Origin: Hofstenia miamia
Lineage: Eukaryota; Xenacoelomorpha; Acoela; Hofsteniidae
NCBI GenBank assembly: GCA_900660155.1
Contig: CABFPE010000158.1
Span: 767,690-831,689 of the forward strand
Length of the DNA: 64,000 nt
Direction: 5' to 3'
Below the pieces are notes generated by a model. It saw nothing but the letters and a program-made list of their open reading frames with translations, was not told where the DNA came from and ran no database searches. Positions 13,346-25,461 of the stretch are shown here, in pieces (the first letter of the stretch is position 1; every line of letters begins with the position of its first letter). The position numbers and the translations under genes were made by a program.

Positions 13346-14200
13346 ACTGATGAAGAGGGGTAGTTGCACGGAAAACAGCTCTTTTAGTTCTTGCTAATTT
13401 CTAAAAAAGCTCTTAGACTCCTTGGAAACAACATTAAAGAAACAAAGCTTTTTCCTTTTGTGCTTAAAATTGAATGTCCTATTTCAATCGAGTAGAAGAA
13501 AAACAGACAATTTAATAGAAAAATTCAATCAGAATGTAGATGAATAATTGGCACTCCTTCAATCATAACTTAGTTTATTTGCTCGATTTTGCTGTATTCA
13601 TAGATGCCAAAAATTATTGATTGTTAAATTTCGAATAATGAAATTTGGTTTCTTTCATATTGGCATTCCCGTTAGTGTAAAAGCTACTCAAAAAGTGTTT
13701 TAATTTGATTATCCATCAATAATTTACACTTAAATTTCATTAGTCTTCGATTAGATTGTTTAGTTTGATATGGTACAATGACTTCTTCGGTGAAGACGAG
13801 GTCATCTACATTTTTAGCATTCGGTTTTTGTTCTCAAACTAGGAAATTAAAAGTAAAAGACAAATCTTTTTAATAGATTTGGAAATATTACCTTGATTAA
13901 ATTTGCCGTCTAGGAAATAATTTTGCTTATCCTCTCCAACGGACGCTGTCAGTCAGACATGTTCAATATTATTAGTTTTAAATTATTTAAAACGCTGCGG
14001 ATCATTATTCTATGAAAACGGATCATTAAACCCCCCATCGTCAATTTTGTTTGAATTCATAGTTAAGTACTAACCATTTCAAGTTTGTGATGCCTCCAAT
14101 TGCGCAAATTATTTTAACTTCGGTTTTGCATTCTCTTTGGTTCCAACCAAAGACGACTTTGTCCATTAATAGATATTATTCTAACAATAAAAAATTTGAC

Positions 14201-14223
14201 NATATATATATATATATATATAT
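14201..14223. repeat. (AT)n microsatellite preceded by a single n
   Basis: The n at 14201 sits exactly at the edge of the array, so its true length is unresolved. Confidence 0.88.
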
Positions 14224-14690
14224 CAGCAGTATACTATGAAACACGTAAAAATTTAAGAAAATGAAAAATTTTGGAAAATTTAATAAATCTAATTTTTGAG
14301 AACATAGTATAAAACATTGTAATTTAGTAATGTAAGAAAAAATCAATGTGTAGAAATTGTCAGTTCATTCAAACCAACAAAAACTACAGTTGAAAATCAT
14401 GACACATGTGATTAGAAATTTAACTACTTCCTTGAGTTTCCAGCAAATTAGAACAAAAAATAAGGGAGTTTATTCCGTAAAGTAAGCGGGTTGATCTGAC
14501 CTATTCTGGCAGTTGGGCTAGATCACCTTTGAAAAACAATTGGTGGGTTAATTTTTTAAATTAGAAGATGTGCAGCCCTGAATCGGGCAGTAATTAATGG
14601 TAATGAGCGCATTTCCTTTAATTTCACTGCAATTAAAATCAACAAAAATAATATATAATTAATGAAATCTTTCAGTGTATTATGATAATC

Positions 14691-14713
14691 NATATATATA
14701 TATATATATATAT
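14691..14713. repeat. (AT)n microsatellite preceded by a single n
   Basis: Same arrangement as at 14201, 490 bp away; n at 14691. Confidence 0.88.
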
Positions 14714-16080
14714 TATTCTCATAAACTCGTATTCTAAGTAGACAATGTTAAAATGCTGACTTGCTTCGTAAAGTTGAAACATCATCAATATAAAAATATA
14801 AAAAATATTTAAAATATAAAAATAAATGCTTTCAGTTGACTGCACTTTATTTTCGTAATATTTCATACAATTTAAATTATGTCCAATGATACCATATATA
14901 ATTGTTTATTTAATAATTGATTTTTGTTAGATTGCTAAATTATTTGTGCTTCTATTTTATGATGTTGTGATCTTTGTTGGATACAACAAATTTCTTGATG
15001 TCAGCATTCATAATTTAAATACTAAATATGAAACAAGTTAGCACATCAAAGAGAATTATATATTCTTTCCCATTAAAAAGAAACATATTATGCAAAATCA
15101 ATGCTATCAGCACGTTATATGATAGATCGAAAATTTCATCAAATTCCAACATTTGGATAGTAACGACTATGTATCCCCACCAGTAAATTACGAAATATTC
15201 CATTGCTTTATTTGCAAATGAAACTAATCAGCATATGGTTATAACAAACAATGTAACGTAACATATATAAAGCTACTTACATATTTAGAAATATGAAAAC
15301 CAATAGAAAAGAGACAAATGCCATTCAAATATTGATCCATTTCGAATAATTATACTTTCTTTCTAGTTTAATTATATAAATGTGACTACTATGAAAAATC
15401 AGAAATTGGGAGACTTGATTAATATGAAAATTCAGAAGACCAAAATCCTATGCCATTCGAAAGCTTAGAAATACGAGATGATTTAAAAAATAATTTTAAA
15501 AAATTTGTCGATAACTTTATGATTAGTGTGGCATGATGTATTTTTGTAATTAATAAGACATTTCTATCAAATATTTCAGCTTTAAAAATATTATTTATAC
15601 ATTAAATTTTTCTCAATCGGGGAATTTTTTACCGAAAGTTATCTTAACGGATTGCATTTGATAAAAAAAATACATGAAGATTATCATATGTGTTCATGAG
15701 TAGTAGGATCAAATAATTACAGATATGTTTTAGACTTGTCTCAATATTACGTACCTAATAGGATGTCTTAGCTTTGGAAACTATTGATCCGTTACAAAAC
15801 AAACTTAAATGAGCATTTGTTGATTAAAGTAGATGAAAAACAATATTTACTGAATAAGGTGGTGCTTTGATGAGTAATATGATTAGCACATGTGCAGTAA
15901 TCTGTATTATAACTAAAAAATCAAAAGAATTGTTGTGTTTCACATATGATTGGAATTATATTGCTCGCTTAGACCAGGTTCAAAATCCACAATGTCTAGA
16001 ATCACAGAATTCAATCGCATGGGAAATGATCGAGTGTATTTTGCGAGTAACTCTCAACCTAAGTTGATGACGGTGTTATC

Positions 16081-17640
16081 GAAGTGTTTGATCCTGGATA
16101 GTAGTTTGTATTAAGTGATTTCCCAAAACAGCTTATCACAATTTCATTGAATGATTCGAATGCATCCACAAATAATTAGTGTTCATCAGGAATACATCTT
16201 TTCAACTGATGAACATTTCTCAACAATCTTCTGCAACAATTTCTTGTAAAGTTTCCACAATCAATGGCTTCTTTTTCTATATAGATACTCCGTGGTCATT
16301 GATTCACATCTGAAACCAAACCTTCTTCAAATTAGCGTATAGCAAATTAACAGCTCTGATGATGGTATTAAATCAAGTACGAGTGCATTATCATCAAATT
16401 TGGACAGACGAGCTTGAATACAATTACCATATTCCTAGGCTTTTGTGGTTTTCTGACTCTGTGAAGGATCAGTAGCGCTCACGAATGTTCTCCAAGGTGC
16501 GGAGTTCGCTTTCACAATTCAATTTGTCTTTCTCGGAGTTTTACCAAGTGCATGTGTGTAGGAAGGAATGTGACATTAGTCCAATAATTATGTTTTCTAA
16601 TTTTGGGTCCAAGCAGAACATATAAGGGGAAAGTGTTTGAAACGAAGTGAACTTTAGTAAATTCCAAGCTATCAGCAAGCTTCAATAGGAATCTTGAGCA
16701 TCAAGTACTTCTCCTAAGATGACCAATTTATTGACGCATGTGTCCTTCAGACTTTTGGCTGCCTCGCAATACTTTTAAATAATCTGCTTCTTGCAAGGTC
16801 GTGATCCGTATCTTGTGAGAGAGATGACGAACGAACAGTAAAACACACTTTTAGAAAACTGTCGTCGGAATCGTTGCTATTAATTGATTCAAAGTTTTCC
16901 TGAAAATTTCGATAATAATTAACGCGATTTATCAGTTCTTCTACATCACAACAACAGATCAATAGAACACTTTATGATTTGTTGGAGATGTAGTCGAAAT
17001 TGCGAAATTTACAAATGAACATATTGTCCAATCGATGTTCTTTTCCATGATTTAAGGCCGCGTCACATCGTGAGTTCCGAATGATGATCGAATATGTTCA
17101 CCAAGAGTCTTGATCTAATTCATCGATAAATACCGATCAGACTGAATGCGATGAAATCATCTGTGGTCACTTTATTCATAAATACTTTCGCAGAAATCTC
17201 AATAGACATGCAACAGATGCTGGTGGCAATCATAGTCTCTTGCATTTGCAACGAATGCTTAATGTTGCCAAACTTTCTCTTGAAGAAATGTGAGCTTGTA
17301 CCAGCAGCATGAAAGGAGATTATTATGCCTGTGTGTCTGAGTGTAGTTATGTGCCTTTCCCCAAGCGTGTTCTGAAAAACACTGAGAACATAAAGTATTA
17401 GACGATGGAGCATCAACGCACCTGGAGGAAACCAATCCAGGTTTCCTTTTCTGCACGACAGATTTTAAATTCAAAGCCCTTCTTGTATCACAAACTCAAC
17501 ATTTCGTCGAGTCGTGGGCAGTTTGGAATTATTAAAAACCGAATGGTCTACTCGAAATTATTATTTCCTCATTTCGAAGCAATTTTATAGCTGCGGAGTT
17601 TCGTAGGATGCCTTTTCATTGGTATGAACATTTCCACAGA
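16081..17640. other. Moderately GC-richer block, probably an unclassified transposon fossil
   Basis: Composition is visibly less AT-rich than the flanks, and several overlapping minus-strand frames of 70-98 codons occur (16747-16962, 17120-17416, 17259-17474), as in a decayed coding element. I could not match any motif to a known family. Confidence 0.3.
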
Positions 17641-19199
17641 TGAAGTCAGAGATTTGCATGGGCTGAAAATTTTAGCCCAAGTCAGGCCCGAACCCTCACA
17701 GTACATTTAAATCATTGCTATTTCAAGACATTTTATGCCCATTTTTAGGATGTTTGCCAAAATATTTCTTTAATTTTTCGCATTACTAGACCAAATTTGG
17801 CTATGCTAAGAAACTAATGAATAGTTGATCAAATATTTCCTGTAGTAAACCCAATTTTCAAAAGGTCAGCCTCTAAAACAAGTGGGATCTGATGGTGCAC
17901 TTAGATGCAGGACGTTTTACTTACATCAATAAGAACTTTGATAGTCTGACGCAGGTCATTTATGTTTTTCAAAGCTAATAAAACCTATGTATAGCCTGCA
18001 AAATGAATTTTTTGCCAATCCTGAAATCAACCTTAAAATTGCTTGTATCGTTTTTTCTATGAAATGTTTTTAATTTTTCAAGAGACTTACAACAATTATT
18101 TGTTTCACCTAGTGAATCACTGACAGCTATTTTTTCGAAACTAATTCGGTTGAAGCTCAAAATAAATCCTGAACTGGACAACCTTCTAGAGAAAAACGTG
18201 GTCGTCAGTTCCTGCAGTCAGGAAATTGGCCGAATCTTTCAGAAATTGTCAAAAATTGTTTCACAACTTATTTCTAAATGTATTCTAGTCTCATTAGTTC
18301 AACGCGCTTTATTGTATAATAGCCTAATGCTGTAACTCCGGAGGATAACTGTTTCTCTCCGGAAGGGAATTACCCCCACCCCGTCCCGAAATATGTTTGT
18401 CGGAACCCCAATCATAAATCAAGCCTAAATCCTTAACCCTTAAAATTGTCTAATCCTTTTTTGGAGGCTAGGAAATATTTTGCAAAATTGAATTTTGCGC
18501 AAATTACTATTTGCTTCAAAGATAACCCTACACAACAGAAAATGTATTCACAACAAAACACAATCGTACGATAGGTAATTTTGGGTAGTTGTAGCATTGC
18601 ATAGAACTAACAATCCTACTGGAATTGTAATTAGAGTATATACCAACACAGAACTGTAATATACAAATGACTAAATCATTAATACAGAGAGATATACATA
18701 TATTAATAATAATTATCGGAAAAAATTTCTGCCTACTTTAGCGCCAATTCTCAACCAATCCATTTGTAGTGTTTACATGTGATGATATCTAATTTAAAAA
18801 TATTTGTGTCATCTTAAGAATTGTTGGACATTTCTTAAAATCCTAGCAGCTCTATGTTATAAACATAAGAAGACATTATGAATTCACTATATCAAAAATG
18901 CTCAATGCAATCAAATAATTCGTATTTCATTAACTTTAGCTTCTGTGGCAAATGTTTAAGCAATTTTTTTTGACAAAAATCTTCTTTCTTTATCATAATA
19001 ATAATAATTATTATTATTATTATTATTACTATTTTCAATATGGACTATAAGAATTGTAAACATCGCTTGTATTCTTAATTTATGGGAGATTTCAAACAAT
19101 AAAGCTATTATATATCATTCACTAGTACTTAAATGTTGTATGATTCAAGTATGACCCAATCTTAAGAATTACAAATAACAGTGCAAATTGATGAGCAGC
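17641..19199. other. Mixed non-coding DNA with small GC-rich patches
   Basis: GGGCTGAAAATTTTAGCCC with GGCCCGAACCC at about 17659-17695 and CTCCGGAG...CTCCGGAAGG at about 18339-18365 look like repeat remnants. The rest is AT-rich apart from the AAT/ATT array. Confidence 0.4.
18995..19028. repeat. (AAT)n to (ATT)n self-complementary microsatellite
   Basis: AATAATAATAATAA switches to ATTATTATTATT, so the two halves can pair as a hairpin. Confidence 0.85.
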
Positions 19200-19940
19200 C
19201 TAAATCAGTTCTGCACTTAGACTACCTGCCTTGAAAAAGTTACTTAAACACAAAATTTGAAAATTTACAAACAGTATATGGGAAGAAATCAATTCAAAAA
19301 AGTTTTTAACTACTATTGCATTTTGTATAGAGCTAAATCTATTGTTTAGTTGCGCAGTTGAGACAAACAGGTTTGTCCCAAACACAGCAGGTAACAGTTG
19401 CCCTGTGCTGCAGCTGGCCTAGAACAGTGCTTTCGTTTCTACAATGCTAGTTGAGAAAGTAAATGAGTTTGTTGTTGAGATCTGGAAGATTGAAGGCTAC
19501 GTTCCTCATTAATGAACTGATTAATGATATTAAAGATGAAATTGCATCGCTAATTTCTTGACATCCAGTATAGGTTTTGAAGACACTCCAAGCATTAATG
19601 CAAGACTCCAAGAGATTGTCACAAATAGCAACCAGTAAACGTATTGCAGCTTCTTGTATTGAGTACAAGCGAATCATGTTGTTAACAACTTCCTCATCCT
19701 TAATGGTCTTGCCTTAAACTCAATAATCTCTGGTATCTGTTTTTTCCAAGTACCATTGCTCCAGAGCAATTTATTGCTTTTTCCATGAAATTGCGCCCAT
19801 AGTACTCCGTGTTTGTTTTCGATTCTTTCAGTGTTTTGAAGTAGGATATTCCTCTTTTGAGCAATTTCTGAGTTGCACAGATGCAAAATTTACCACCAGT
19901 TAATTTCGTAGTATTTTCCCAGATTTGACGCATACTTACT
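19200..19940 (-). pseudogene. Probable degenerate hAT transposase interior
   Basis: Several overlapping minus-strand frames of 60-77 codons lie in series at slightly higher GC. The block at 19200-19385 includes LNNRFSSIQNAIVVKNFFEL, resembling the L-x-x-R-F segment before the dimerisation domain of ZMYM1-type hAT proteins. The block at 19447-19677 (LLESCINAWSVFKTYTG and SDAISSLISLISSLMRN) could be the preceding alpha-helical part. No catalytic motif is certain and the dimerisation domain is absent. Without a profile search this stays tentative. Confidence 0.35.
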
Positions 19941-22067
19941 TCTGATTCCCAAGTTATTAGAGATGTTCATAGTATCTGGAAATAGCTTCATTTCATACTT
20001 GTTGCTCCAAAGCAAATCGACAAGGAGTTTGAGATTATGATACCACTTGGCAACTTGAAATCTAATTTAAACAATCAGCTCTTTCATAGATACATTTCGG
20101 TCTATCACTTTATTGTGCGTGGTTGTATATTAAAGAACTATTGACAAAGTCATTTGATTGACAAAAAGTGACTACGCTTTAATATCTTATATCAATTATA
20201 TTCATGCAAAACTAACTCCCATAGCGCGTAAAAAATGTTTTGGATTTGTGTGCGAAAATGTGGATAGGGCTGCCATCTGTTGCGATTGCACGTGACAAGT
20301 CGCAGAATTTGTACCATAACTAATTCACGTTTCACCACCAAAAAATTCTGGACTGTTTAGGAATGTTGCTTGTCCATTACTCACTTCTAAGGTTACTCAC
20401 ATCATCCGATTCTTTAATCTGTAAATCATTATGTCTCATTGGCCTCAGTGAAACCATTTTAGATATATAATATTATTAACTAGACGTTTCTTACAGCACA
20501 TTTATATTCAAATTTCTACAGCTCAGAGTTCGACATATAAAATATATGGAAATAACATATAAGGAGCTTACAACAAAAGATATCATAAAGAGGTAATACA
20601 TGTTGCATTGTATTTGAATAACTTTCAAGCAATGGCTATCACATACTGAACGCACTAAAATTATACATATTCGTTCCGATAAAAACTTCAATTATTAGGG
20701 GTGATTTTCACATTAAAGTCAGTTTTGACCGCAACCGATGTTTTATAGGTTGTAGAAAGTTTCTAAGTAGAAGCGGTGGAATATCATGCGATTTGCATAA
20801 TTTCGTAAAATATTATTTGGGGTTGAAATTAGTGCAGGGGTCAAATTTGACCCCTCAGCGGTTCTTGTGTAAATGTAGTAACAGTCTAATATGTTTGAAC
20901 GACTTTGCTGTTTTAGCATTTAAGTTAATTTGTAAACATTATACTTTCTTTCAAAGATATCATTGATTGAAATATTCAACAACAATGTAAGTGTACGTCA
21001 GTTGTCAACCAGGAACTTAATCTGATTATAGCATATTAGCTGTTAGTTACCAGAACGCAGGGATAAATTTCTAAATACACTGATGTTTAACACACTCTTA
21101 TGTTCTCTTCAATAGACGAAAATTATTTTCAGGGAGTAATAGCTAATCGAAAATAGCGCATTACTAATTTTAAAAAAGTTACAAATTTCAAGGTTCGTTA
21201 CACAAAATTAAATTGCAATGGCAAGAAGTTTATAGGTGGGGCATCTTTACTTCAATCAAATGTATATGGAATTCACATTTTTCTATCCAACTTTTAATCA
21301 AAACATCAATTGAACTGAATAAGAAAGCAAGAGCACAATTCTGTAAAACCACAATATTGTTTAGTGTTTTCATGGCTTGAGAACAGGATCCAAAGTTCGA
21401 CATTGATCAAATTTCAAGAAATATTTTTCCAATTTCTCTAATATTTCAATCATATTTGCAATTTTAATGAAATATTAAAAACTTTATGTATTTCAAAGTT
21501 CATATGACTTTCAACACATCTCACATTTTCAGGGTACAATGCACTATGCGAAAATTTATCATTGAATTCTGAAAGTTTTTGTAAGTAGTTTGCGCTGAAT
21601 ATTAAGGTCATAAACACCAATGAAGTGAAGATAATGTGAAAGAATTTTTGTCTATTTTGTAAGAATTGAGTAATGGCCAAATATCTTATAGAGCCAATCT
21701 GTAAATATAAAATCTATATAATTATATTATAGTATAATTGCGTTTTGCTGTATAATCACATTCAGAGAATTAAAAGTCTACGCCATTCCATGATATCTGG
21801 ACCAGCTTTCCATGCGTTGTGAATTCTATATTAAGTTTGTAGTGCATATATTTCTACGTAGTAATAGTTGAGTGTAGCAAATACATACATTGTAAAGGGT
21901 TTCCATTCTGTCCGCTACATACTTTCTCAGGTTTCTTCAAATTGATATGATCATCTGCTAGTATATCTTGTTTCAAACATTCTGTCTCAATTACAAAAAG
22001 TAAATTCAATTTTTCCAACAAACTAAATTACATTTTGGGTATTAGTATTCATTGCAATAGTTGCATT
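19941..22067. other. AT-rich non-coding DNA
   Basis: Only the 18-bp palindrome at 20837 stands out. Confidence 0.45.
20837..20854. repeat. 18-bp perfect palindrome GGGGTCAAATTTGACCCC
   Basis: Perfect self-complementary 18-mer in AT-rich DNA, with further loose symmetry outside (ACCGCAACCG near 20729, AGCGGTT near 20857). Similar GGGTCAAA...TTTGACCC stems occur in piggyBac-type ends, but no TTAA-flanked element could be delimited here. Confidence 0.6.
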
Positions 22068-22328
22068 TCAAAATGAAAGATAGCAATATAACATTACTTT
22101 TCCATCCAAAGCAGCCCAGAAAGACCGACCTTTATCTTTCTGAGCCTCCAGATTTGAGTGCTTACTTTCAAAAATGGATTGAATTTGGTTGATATCTGAG
22201 CTGAACGAAGTCCTGGGGGATTTTCTCCCCTTATTAAAATGTTCATTATTACTGAAAAGTTGTGGAGATTCTTCATGAGACTTGTCAAATTTTCTATTTT
22301 TATTGGGAATCAACCAGGGATCCAACAT
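22068..22328 (-). CDS. Orphan 86-codon open frame, unrecognised
   Basis: It starts at a true ATG (22328-22326) with an in-frame TGA four codons upstream. The composition looks more protein-like than the surrounding AT-rich frames: mixed polar residues, many Ser, Lys and Asn, WLIPNKNRKFDKSHEE near the start and GRSFWAALDGK near the end. After GGA AAA the minus strand reads GTAATG, a possible splice donor, so it could be an exon. I recognise no domain. It adjoins the CGATTAATC cluster, so it may also be transposon-derived. Confidence 0.25.
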   Translation of the reverse strand: MLDPWLIPNKNRKFDKSHEESPQLFSNNEHFNKGRKSPRTSFSSDINQIQSIFESKHSNLEAQKDKGRSFWAALDGKVMLYCYLSF

Positions 22329-22440
22329 GATTAATCGTCAACGCGATTAATCGAGATTAATCGGATGGATTAATCTATCGTGCTTGTCAAGTCGATTAGA
22401 TTAGCGTGCTCGATTAATCTAGATTATTCCAATTAAGTTG
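22325..22440. repeat. Cluster of CGATTAATC / GATTAATCG motifs
   Basis: About seven exact or near-exact copies of GATTAATC occur in both orientations within roughly 115 bases (ATTAATCGTC, GCGATTAATCGAG, ATTAATCGGATGG, ATTAATCTATCG, TCGATTAGATTAGC, TCGATTAATCTAG). Dense motif clusters like this occur as subterminal transposase-binding repeats in hAT elements. Assignment to the adjacent hAT fragment is inferred. Confidence 0.6.
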
Positions 22441-22638
22441 ATGCTTATGCATTCAGTTATGTGTTGTCATTTTTTTCGGTTTGATCTTATCTATGGCCCT
22501 ATTCTTGTGTCATATGTTTTACAAAAGAAAACCTTAACACCGGACATAGAAGAAGAGTGTGATGATTAGGAATCTAACATACTTAGGAAGCGTTGAATGT
22601 CGCCTAATTCTATATATAAGGATCCTCGATTTTATCAC

Positions 22639-22693
22639 GCCAACTTCTAATCAGGTTGAGAGACTGTTCAGCAACGCTGGTTATGCTCTATCT
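22639..22693 (+). pseudogene. Short hAT C-terminal fragment interrupted by another repeat
   Basis: The plus-strand frame reads TPTSNQVERLFSNAGYALSQ, the start of a hAT dimerisation domain (relatives: P-x-T-S-x-x-x-E-R-x-F-S-x-A-G). The homology stops at 22694, where a G-rich repeat end beginning CAGGCCCGTAGCAGGAATTT starts. Upstream text in the same region is out of frame. A CGATTAATC-rich repeat at 22325-22440 may belong to the same element. Confidence 0.6.
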
Positions 22694-22740
22694 CAGGCCC
22701 GTAGCAGGAATTTTTCGAGGGGGAGCACTTTTGTGAAAGA
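22694..22740 (+). mobile_element. hAT MITE end (CAGGCCCGTAGCAGG type)
   Basis: CAGGCCCGTAGCAGGAATTT followed by a GGGGG tract resembles the end of the 55930-56325 MITE (CAGACCCGTAGCCACGGG). It cuts into the hAT coding fragment just upstream. No matching right end was located. Confidence 0.45.
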
Positions 22741-23010
22741 CGCTAATTTATTTGCATTTGGATTGTTTTGAAAAACTCTCCTTCATTATTGCCCTATAAC
22801 TTGCTATAGCTTTATTTAAATATGAAAAAATAGTTTAAAAAAGGTAGCCTCAAAACAAAACTGATAAATTGACCATTGCTTTTAAATTTTTATTACAATA
22901 AAAAAGTGCTGAGAAAAGTCAAATGATCAAAGAAGGCAGCTCCATTCGTTTTTGATGAATTTTGATAAAAAGTTGAGTGATTTTCTTTTTATCCAATGAT
23001 GCGACCATAT

Positions 23011-23592
23011 CACTATGTACATGCATAAGGGTAAGAGCGCCAATCTATCGTCACTCATATTTGCTCTCATGTAATTTGATAGACGGCGAAGTGCAGATGC
23101 ACAGCGCTCATATTCACACGATCTCACAGGAAGAGTGCACCCGATGCGTAAGAGTGTATGTGCATTCGGAAGAGCCTGCATTTCAATATTGAAGTAATAT
23201 TGAGGTTTGCAGTGTTCTCGGTTTCGGAGCTTCCATCTTGTTACAAAGGTTCTTCCAGCGGTTAATCTCTTCATTTAGCAATTCTGGTAGAGGAAGACAA
23301 TGCAGTGACAACTTTCAGGCCTGCAATTTTGTCATCGACCGAAGCTTTATACACATTTTGGCATACAAGATTCAAAAGTTTTATGGCCTGACATGACTGC
23401 TGCCCAAACATTAGCTCCAGATAAAATAATAAGGAATTCGAATAATGCATTTGCAGAACTCATTTAGTGTTTTTGCAGGAGTATTTGCCGATATACTACT
23501 CTCAATGTTGTAACATCCACGCCTAAATTTTCTTCTAATCTAACAGCTTGCTCAAAGAGCGAATTTGATAGTTGCTCGAGCTGGGCATTAAC
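23011..23592 (-). pseudogene. hAT transposase fossil (ZMYM1/THAP12-like), C-terminal part
   Basis: A plain DNA-transposon coding remnant. Minus-strand order: a segment with EQAVRLEENLGVDVTTLR (within 23464-23592), then in another frame LPELLNEEINRWKNLCN (about 23240-23295), then PNAHTLLRIGCTLPVRSCE and ALRRLSNYMRANMSDDRLAL (about 23011-23175). The last block is the hAT dimerisation domain; relatives read FPNIYTLLRI-TLPVTSCEAERSFSALRR. At least one frame change separates the blocks, and about 30 codons expected between the first two are unrecognisable. It is inactive. The intact 3' frame continues to 22927. Confidence 0.75.
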
Positions 23593-23994
23593 ATTATTGT
23601 TAGTGCAGAAAAAGAATGTAAAATATGAAAGAAAAATATTTTTGATAAGATAAGGGGTGAATTCAATTGCATTCCATAAAGATACTGAAATTTTGATGAT
23701 CCCATGGAAAATAATGATAGCATCCCATTTCTTAATTGATTGTGTGATATAAGCAGTGTCTTGTTTTAATATCAAAATTCTGTCAAAAGTTAGATAGACA
23801 TGTCATTCTTGATCGACAAATTGAATTTAAGCGGCTAATCAACATGTACTAGACTACAAAATTTTGACATTAGATATATATTTTATTGGTATTGTTTTAT
23901 TATATTTAGATGAGAGTCTATAATAAATATTGACTGCAGTGGAAGAAAACACCCTTTTTAATTGAGTGGTAAAGTCACATCCATCTGCACAGTG

Positions 23995-23998
<4 letters not shown>

Positions 23999-24041
<43 letters not shown>

Positions 24042-24059
24042 CATGTATATATATATATA
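23999..24059. repeat. (TA)n microsatellite with GTATATACATG interruption
   Basis: TA runs at 23999-24034 and about 24045-24059 flank a short interrupted segment. Confidence 0.88.
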
Positions 24060-24383
24060 AGTTTAGCACATCTAATAAAAGTAGCTGTTTTGTAACAGAT
24101 TTCCTTCTTTTTATAAAGATTACGACCCCTGCTTATTTCGTTTATTATGTCCTTACTAAGATTGTCGTACAAAGTAGCTGTTTCACTATATAAAGAAACA
24201 AATTATACTACATTTTTTCTATTTAGCACTAGTTACATTTGGTATGTGATTCGGTATAGATATTGTAAATACTGAATGCGCCTCTAAGAAAAATATTTTC
24301 TAAATGTTAAGTTTAAGATTGGCACCAAATTGGGACATTTAAGTTTAAGCCCCAAATATATACAACACAAATTATTTAGGCGG

Positions 24384-24385
<2 letters not shown>

Positions 24386-24417
<32 letters not shown>

Positions 24418-24419
24418 CN
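24386..24419. repeat. (TA)n microsatellite ending at a single n
   Basis: TA run to 24417, then GC and an n at 24419. A second run follows 150 bp later. Confidence 0.88.
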
Positions 24420-24564
24420 AACACTTTACAACTTTGAGTTTAAGTCAGTTACAACTTTACTTGAGTGCACACACCGAGCTAATGTAAGGTACACATAACT
24501 AATTCCAGTTGAGCTGAGGTGGTGCTGTGGACTCAACCCTCGTTGTAGAAGAGGAGGAGCTGTG

Positions 24565-24566
<2 letters not shown>

Positions 24567-24593
<27 letters not shown>
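24567..24593. repeat. (TA)n microsatellite at the 5' edge of the plus-strand hAT fossil
   Basis: Uninterrupted TA. It runs in-frame into the hAT fragment's open frame, but is not a real coding part. Confidence 0.88.
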
Positions 24594-24595
<2 letters not shown>

Positions 24596-24732
24596 CGGTG
24601 AAACCGGCGTGGGCGTCTTTAGCCCCCAATATCACAGAGGATGGGTCTAGTAGGCGCTTATTTAATATTTTAAAGCACATTAAAATGAATATAAAAAAAT
24701 ATGTTTTTTCGATATGCAATAAATGTTTTTCT

Positions 24733-25101
24733 GATGTAAATGCTTTAGAAAATGAAATTGAAATTTTCAGAAGTTTCAAGTCAATTCACAATTCCATGAA
24801 CTTGGACAAGAAAATGTTTTCATTTACGTCATTTGCAACTGTTCAACAGTTTGTGAATGAAATTACTGCTGCTAAGATAATGTATCCTCAAATTCATAAG
24901 TTAATCAAGTTATACTTAACATTGCTGCTCACTACTTGTACTGGTGAATGCTCGTTCTCATCTTTGCCCTATATCAAGAGTTATCTAAAGGCTACTATTT
25001 GCCAGGTTTGCCTAAGCAATTTGATGATATTGAAAATGTATCAAGATCTACTGGATACGCTAAAACATGAAGAAGTAGAGAAAATTTTTATTAATAAGCG
25101 G
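24733..25101 (+). pseudogene. hAT transposase fossil, dimerisation domain, second lineage
   Basis: An open frame of about 200 codons ends at 25206. It contains YPQIHKLIKLYLTLLLTTCT, GECSFSSLPYIKSYLKATI and CLSNLMILKMYQD, matching the C-terminal hAT pattern (L-T-x-P-V-T-S-C-x-x-E-R-S-F-S-x-L-x-x-I-K-S-Y-L-R-S-T-M). The canonical Arg after Glu is replaced (GECSFS). The open frame reaches left into a (TA)n array at 24567-24593 and has no upstream catalytic domain, so only the 3' end of the transposase survives. It lies opposite in orientation to the hAT fossil at 23011-23592 and differs in sequence, so it was a separate insertion. Confidence 0.72.
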
Positions 25102-25461
25102 CACATTGCTATTTTCATTGCTTATTCATACTGTTTTTTGTCATTCATTTTTATTTTTTTGTTGGATTTCATAGTTACGCAGTTTTTTTTATTTTGTATC
25201 TACTGATTTTGATTGCTTCTTGCTTTCTTGGTTTTCTTAATTCAAACTTTGAAGGTTTGACATGTGAAATTTGCGTTAGCAAACAGTGGCTTAAAACATC
25301 AGCAGCCNTGCAAACTAATATGGAATTGAATGGGTTGCAGCTATACCTATTTCACACTGTGCTATTAAGTCAACCAAATTATACCAAGTTACGAATTAAA
25401 ATTCATAATATGACATTGACCATAATCAGTGAACTGCTGGTGAGAAACATGCGGTATTTGT

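Larger units (their letters stand above)
13421..16080. other. AT-rich non-coding DNA with two (AT)n arrays
   Basis: Apart from the arrays at 14201 and 14691, nothing recognised. A slightly GC-richer patch at about 14480-14590 (GGGTTGATCTGACC, CAGCCCTGAATCGGGCAG) may be an old repeat. Confidence 0.45.
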
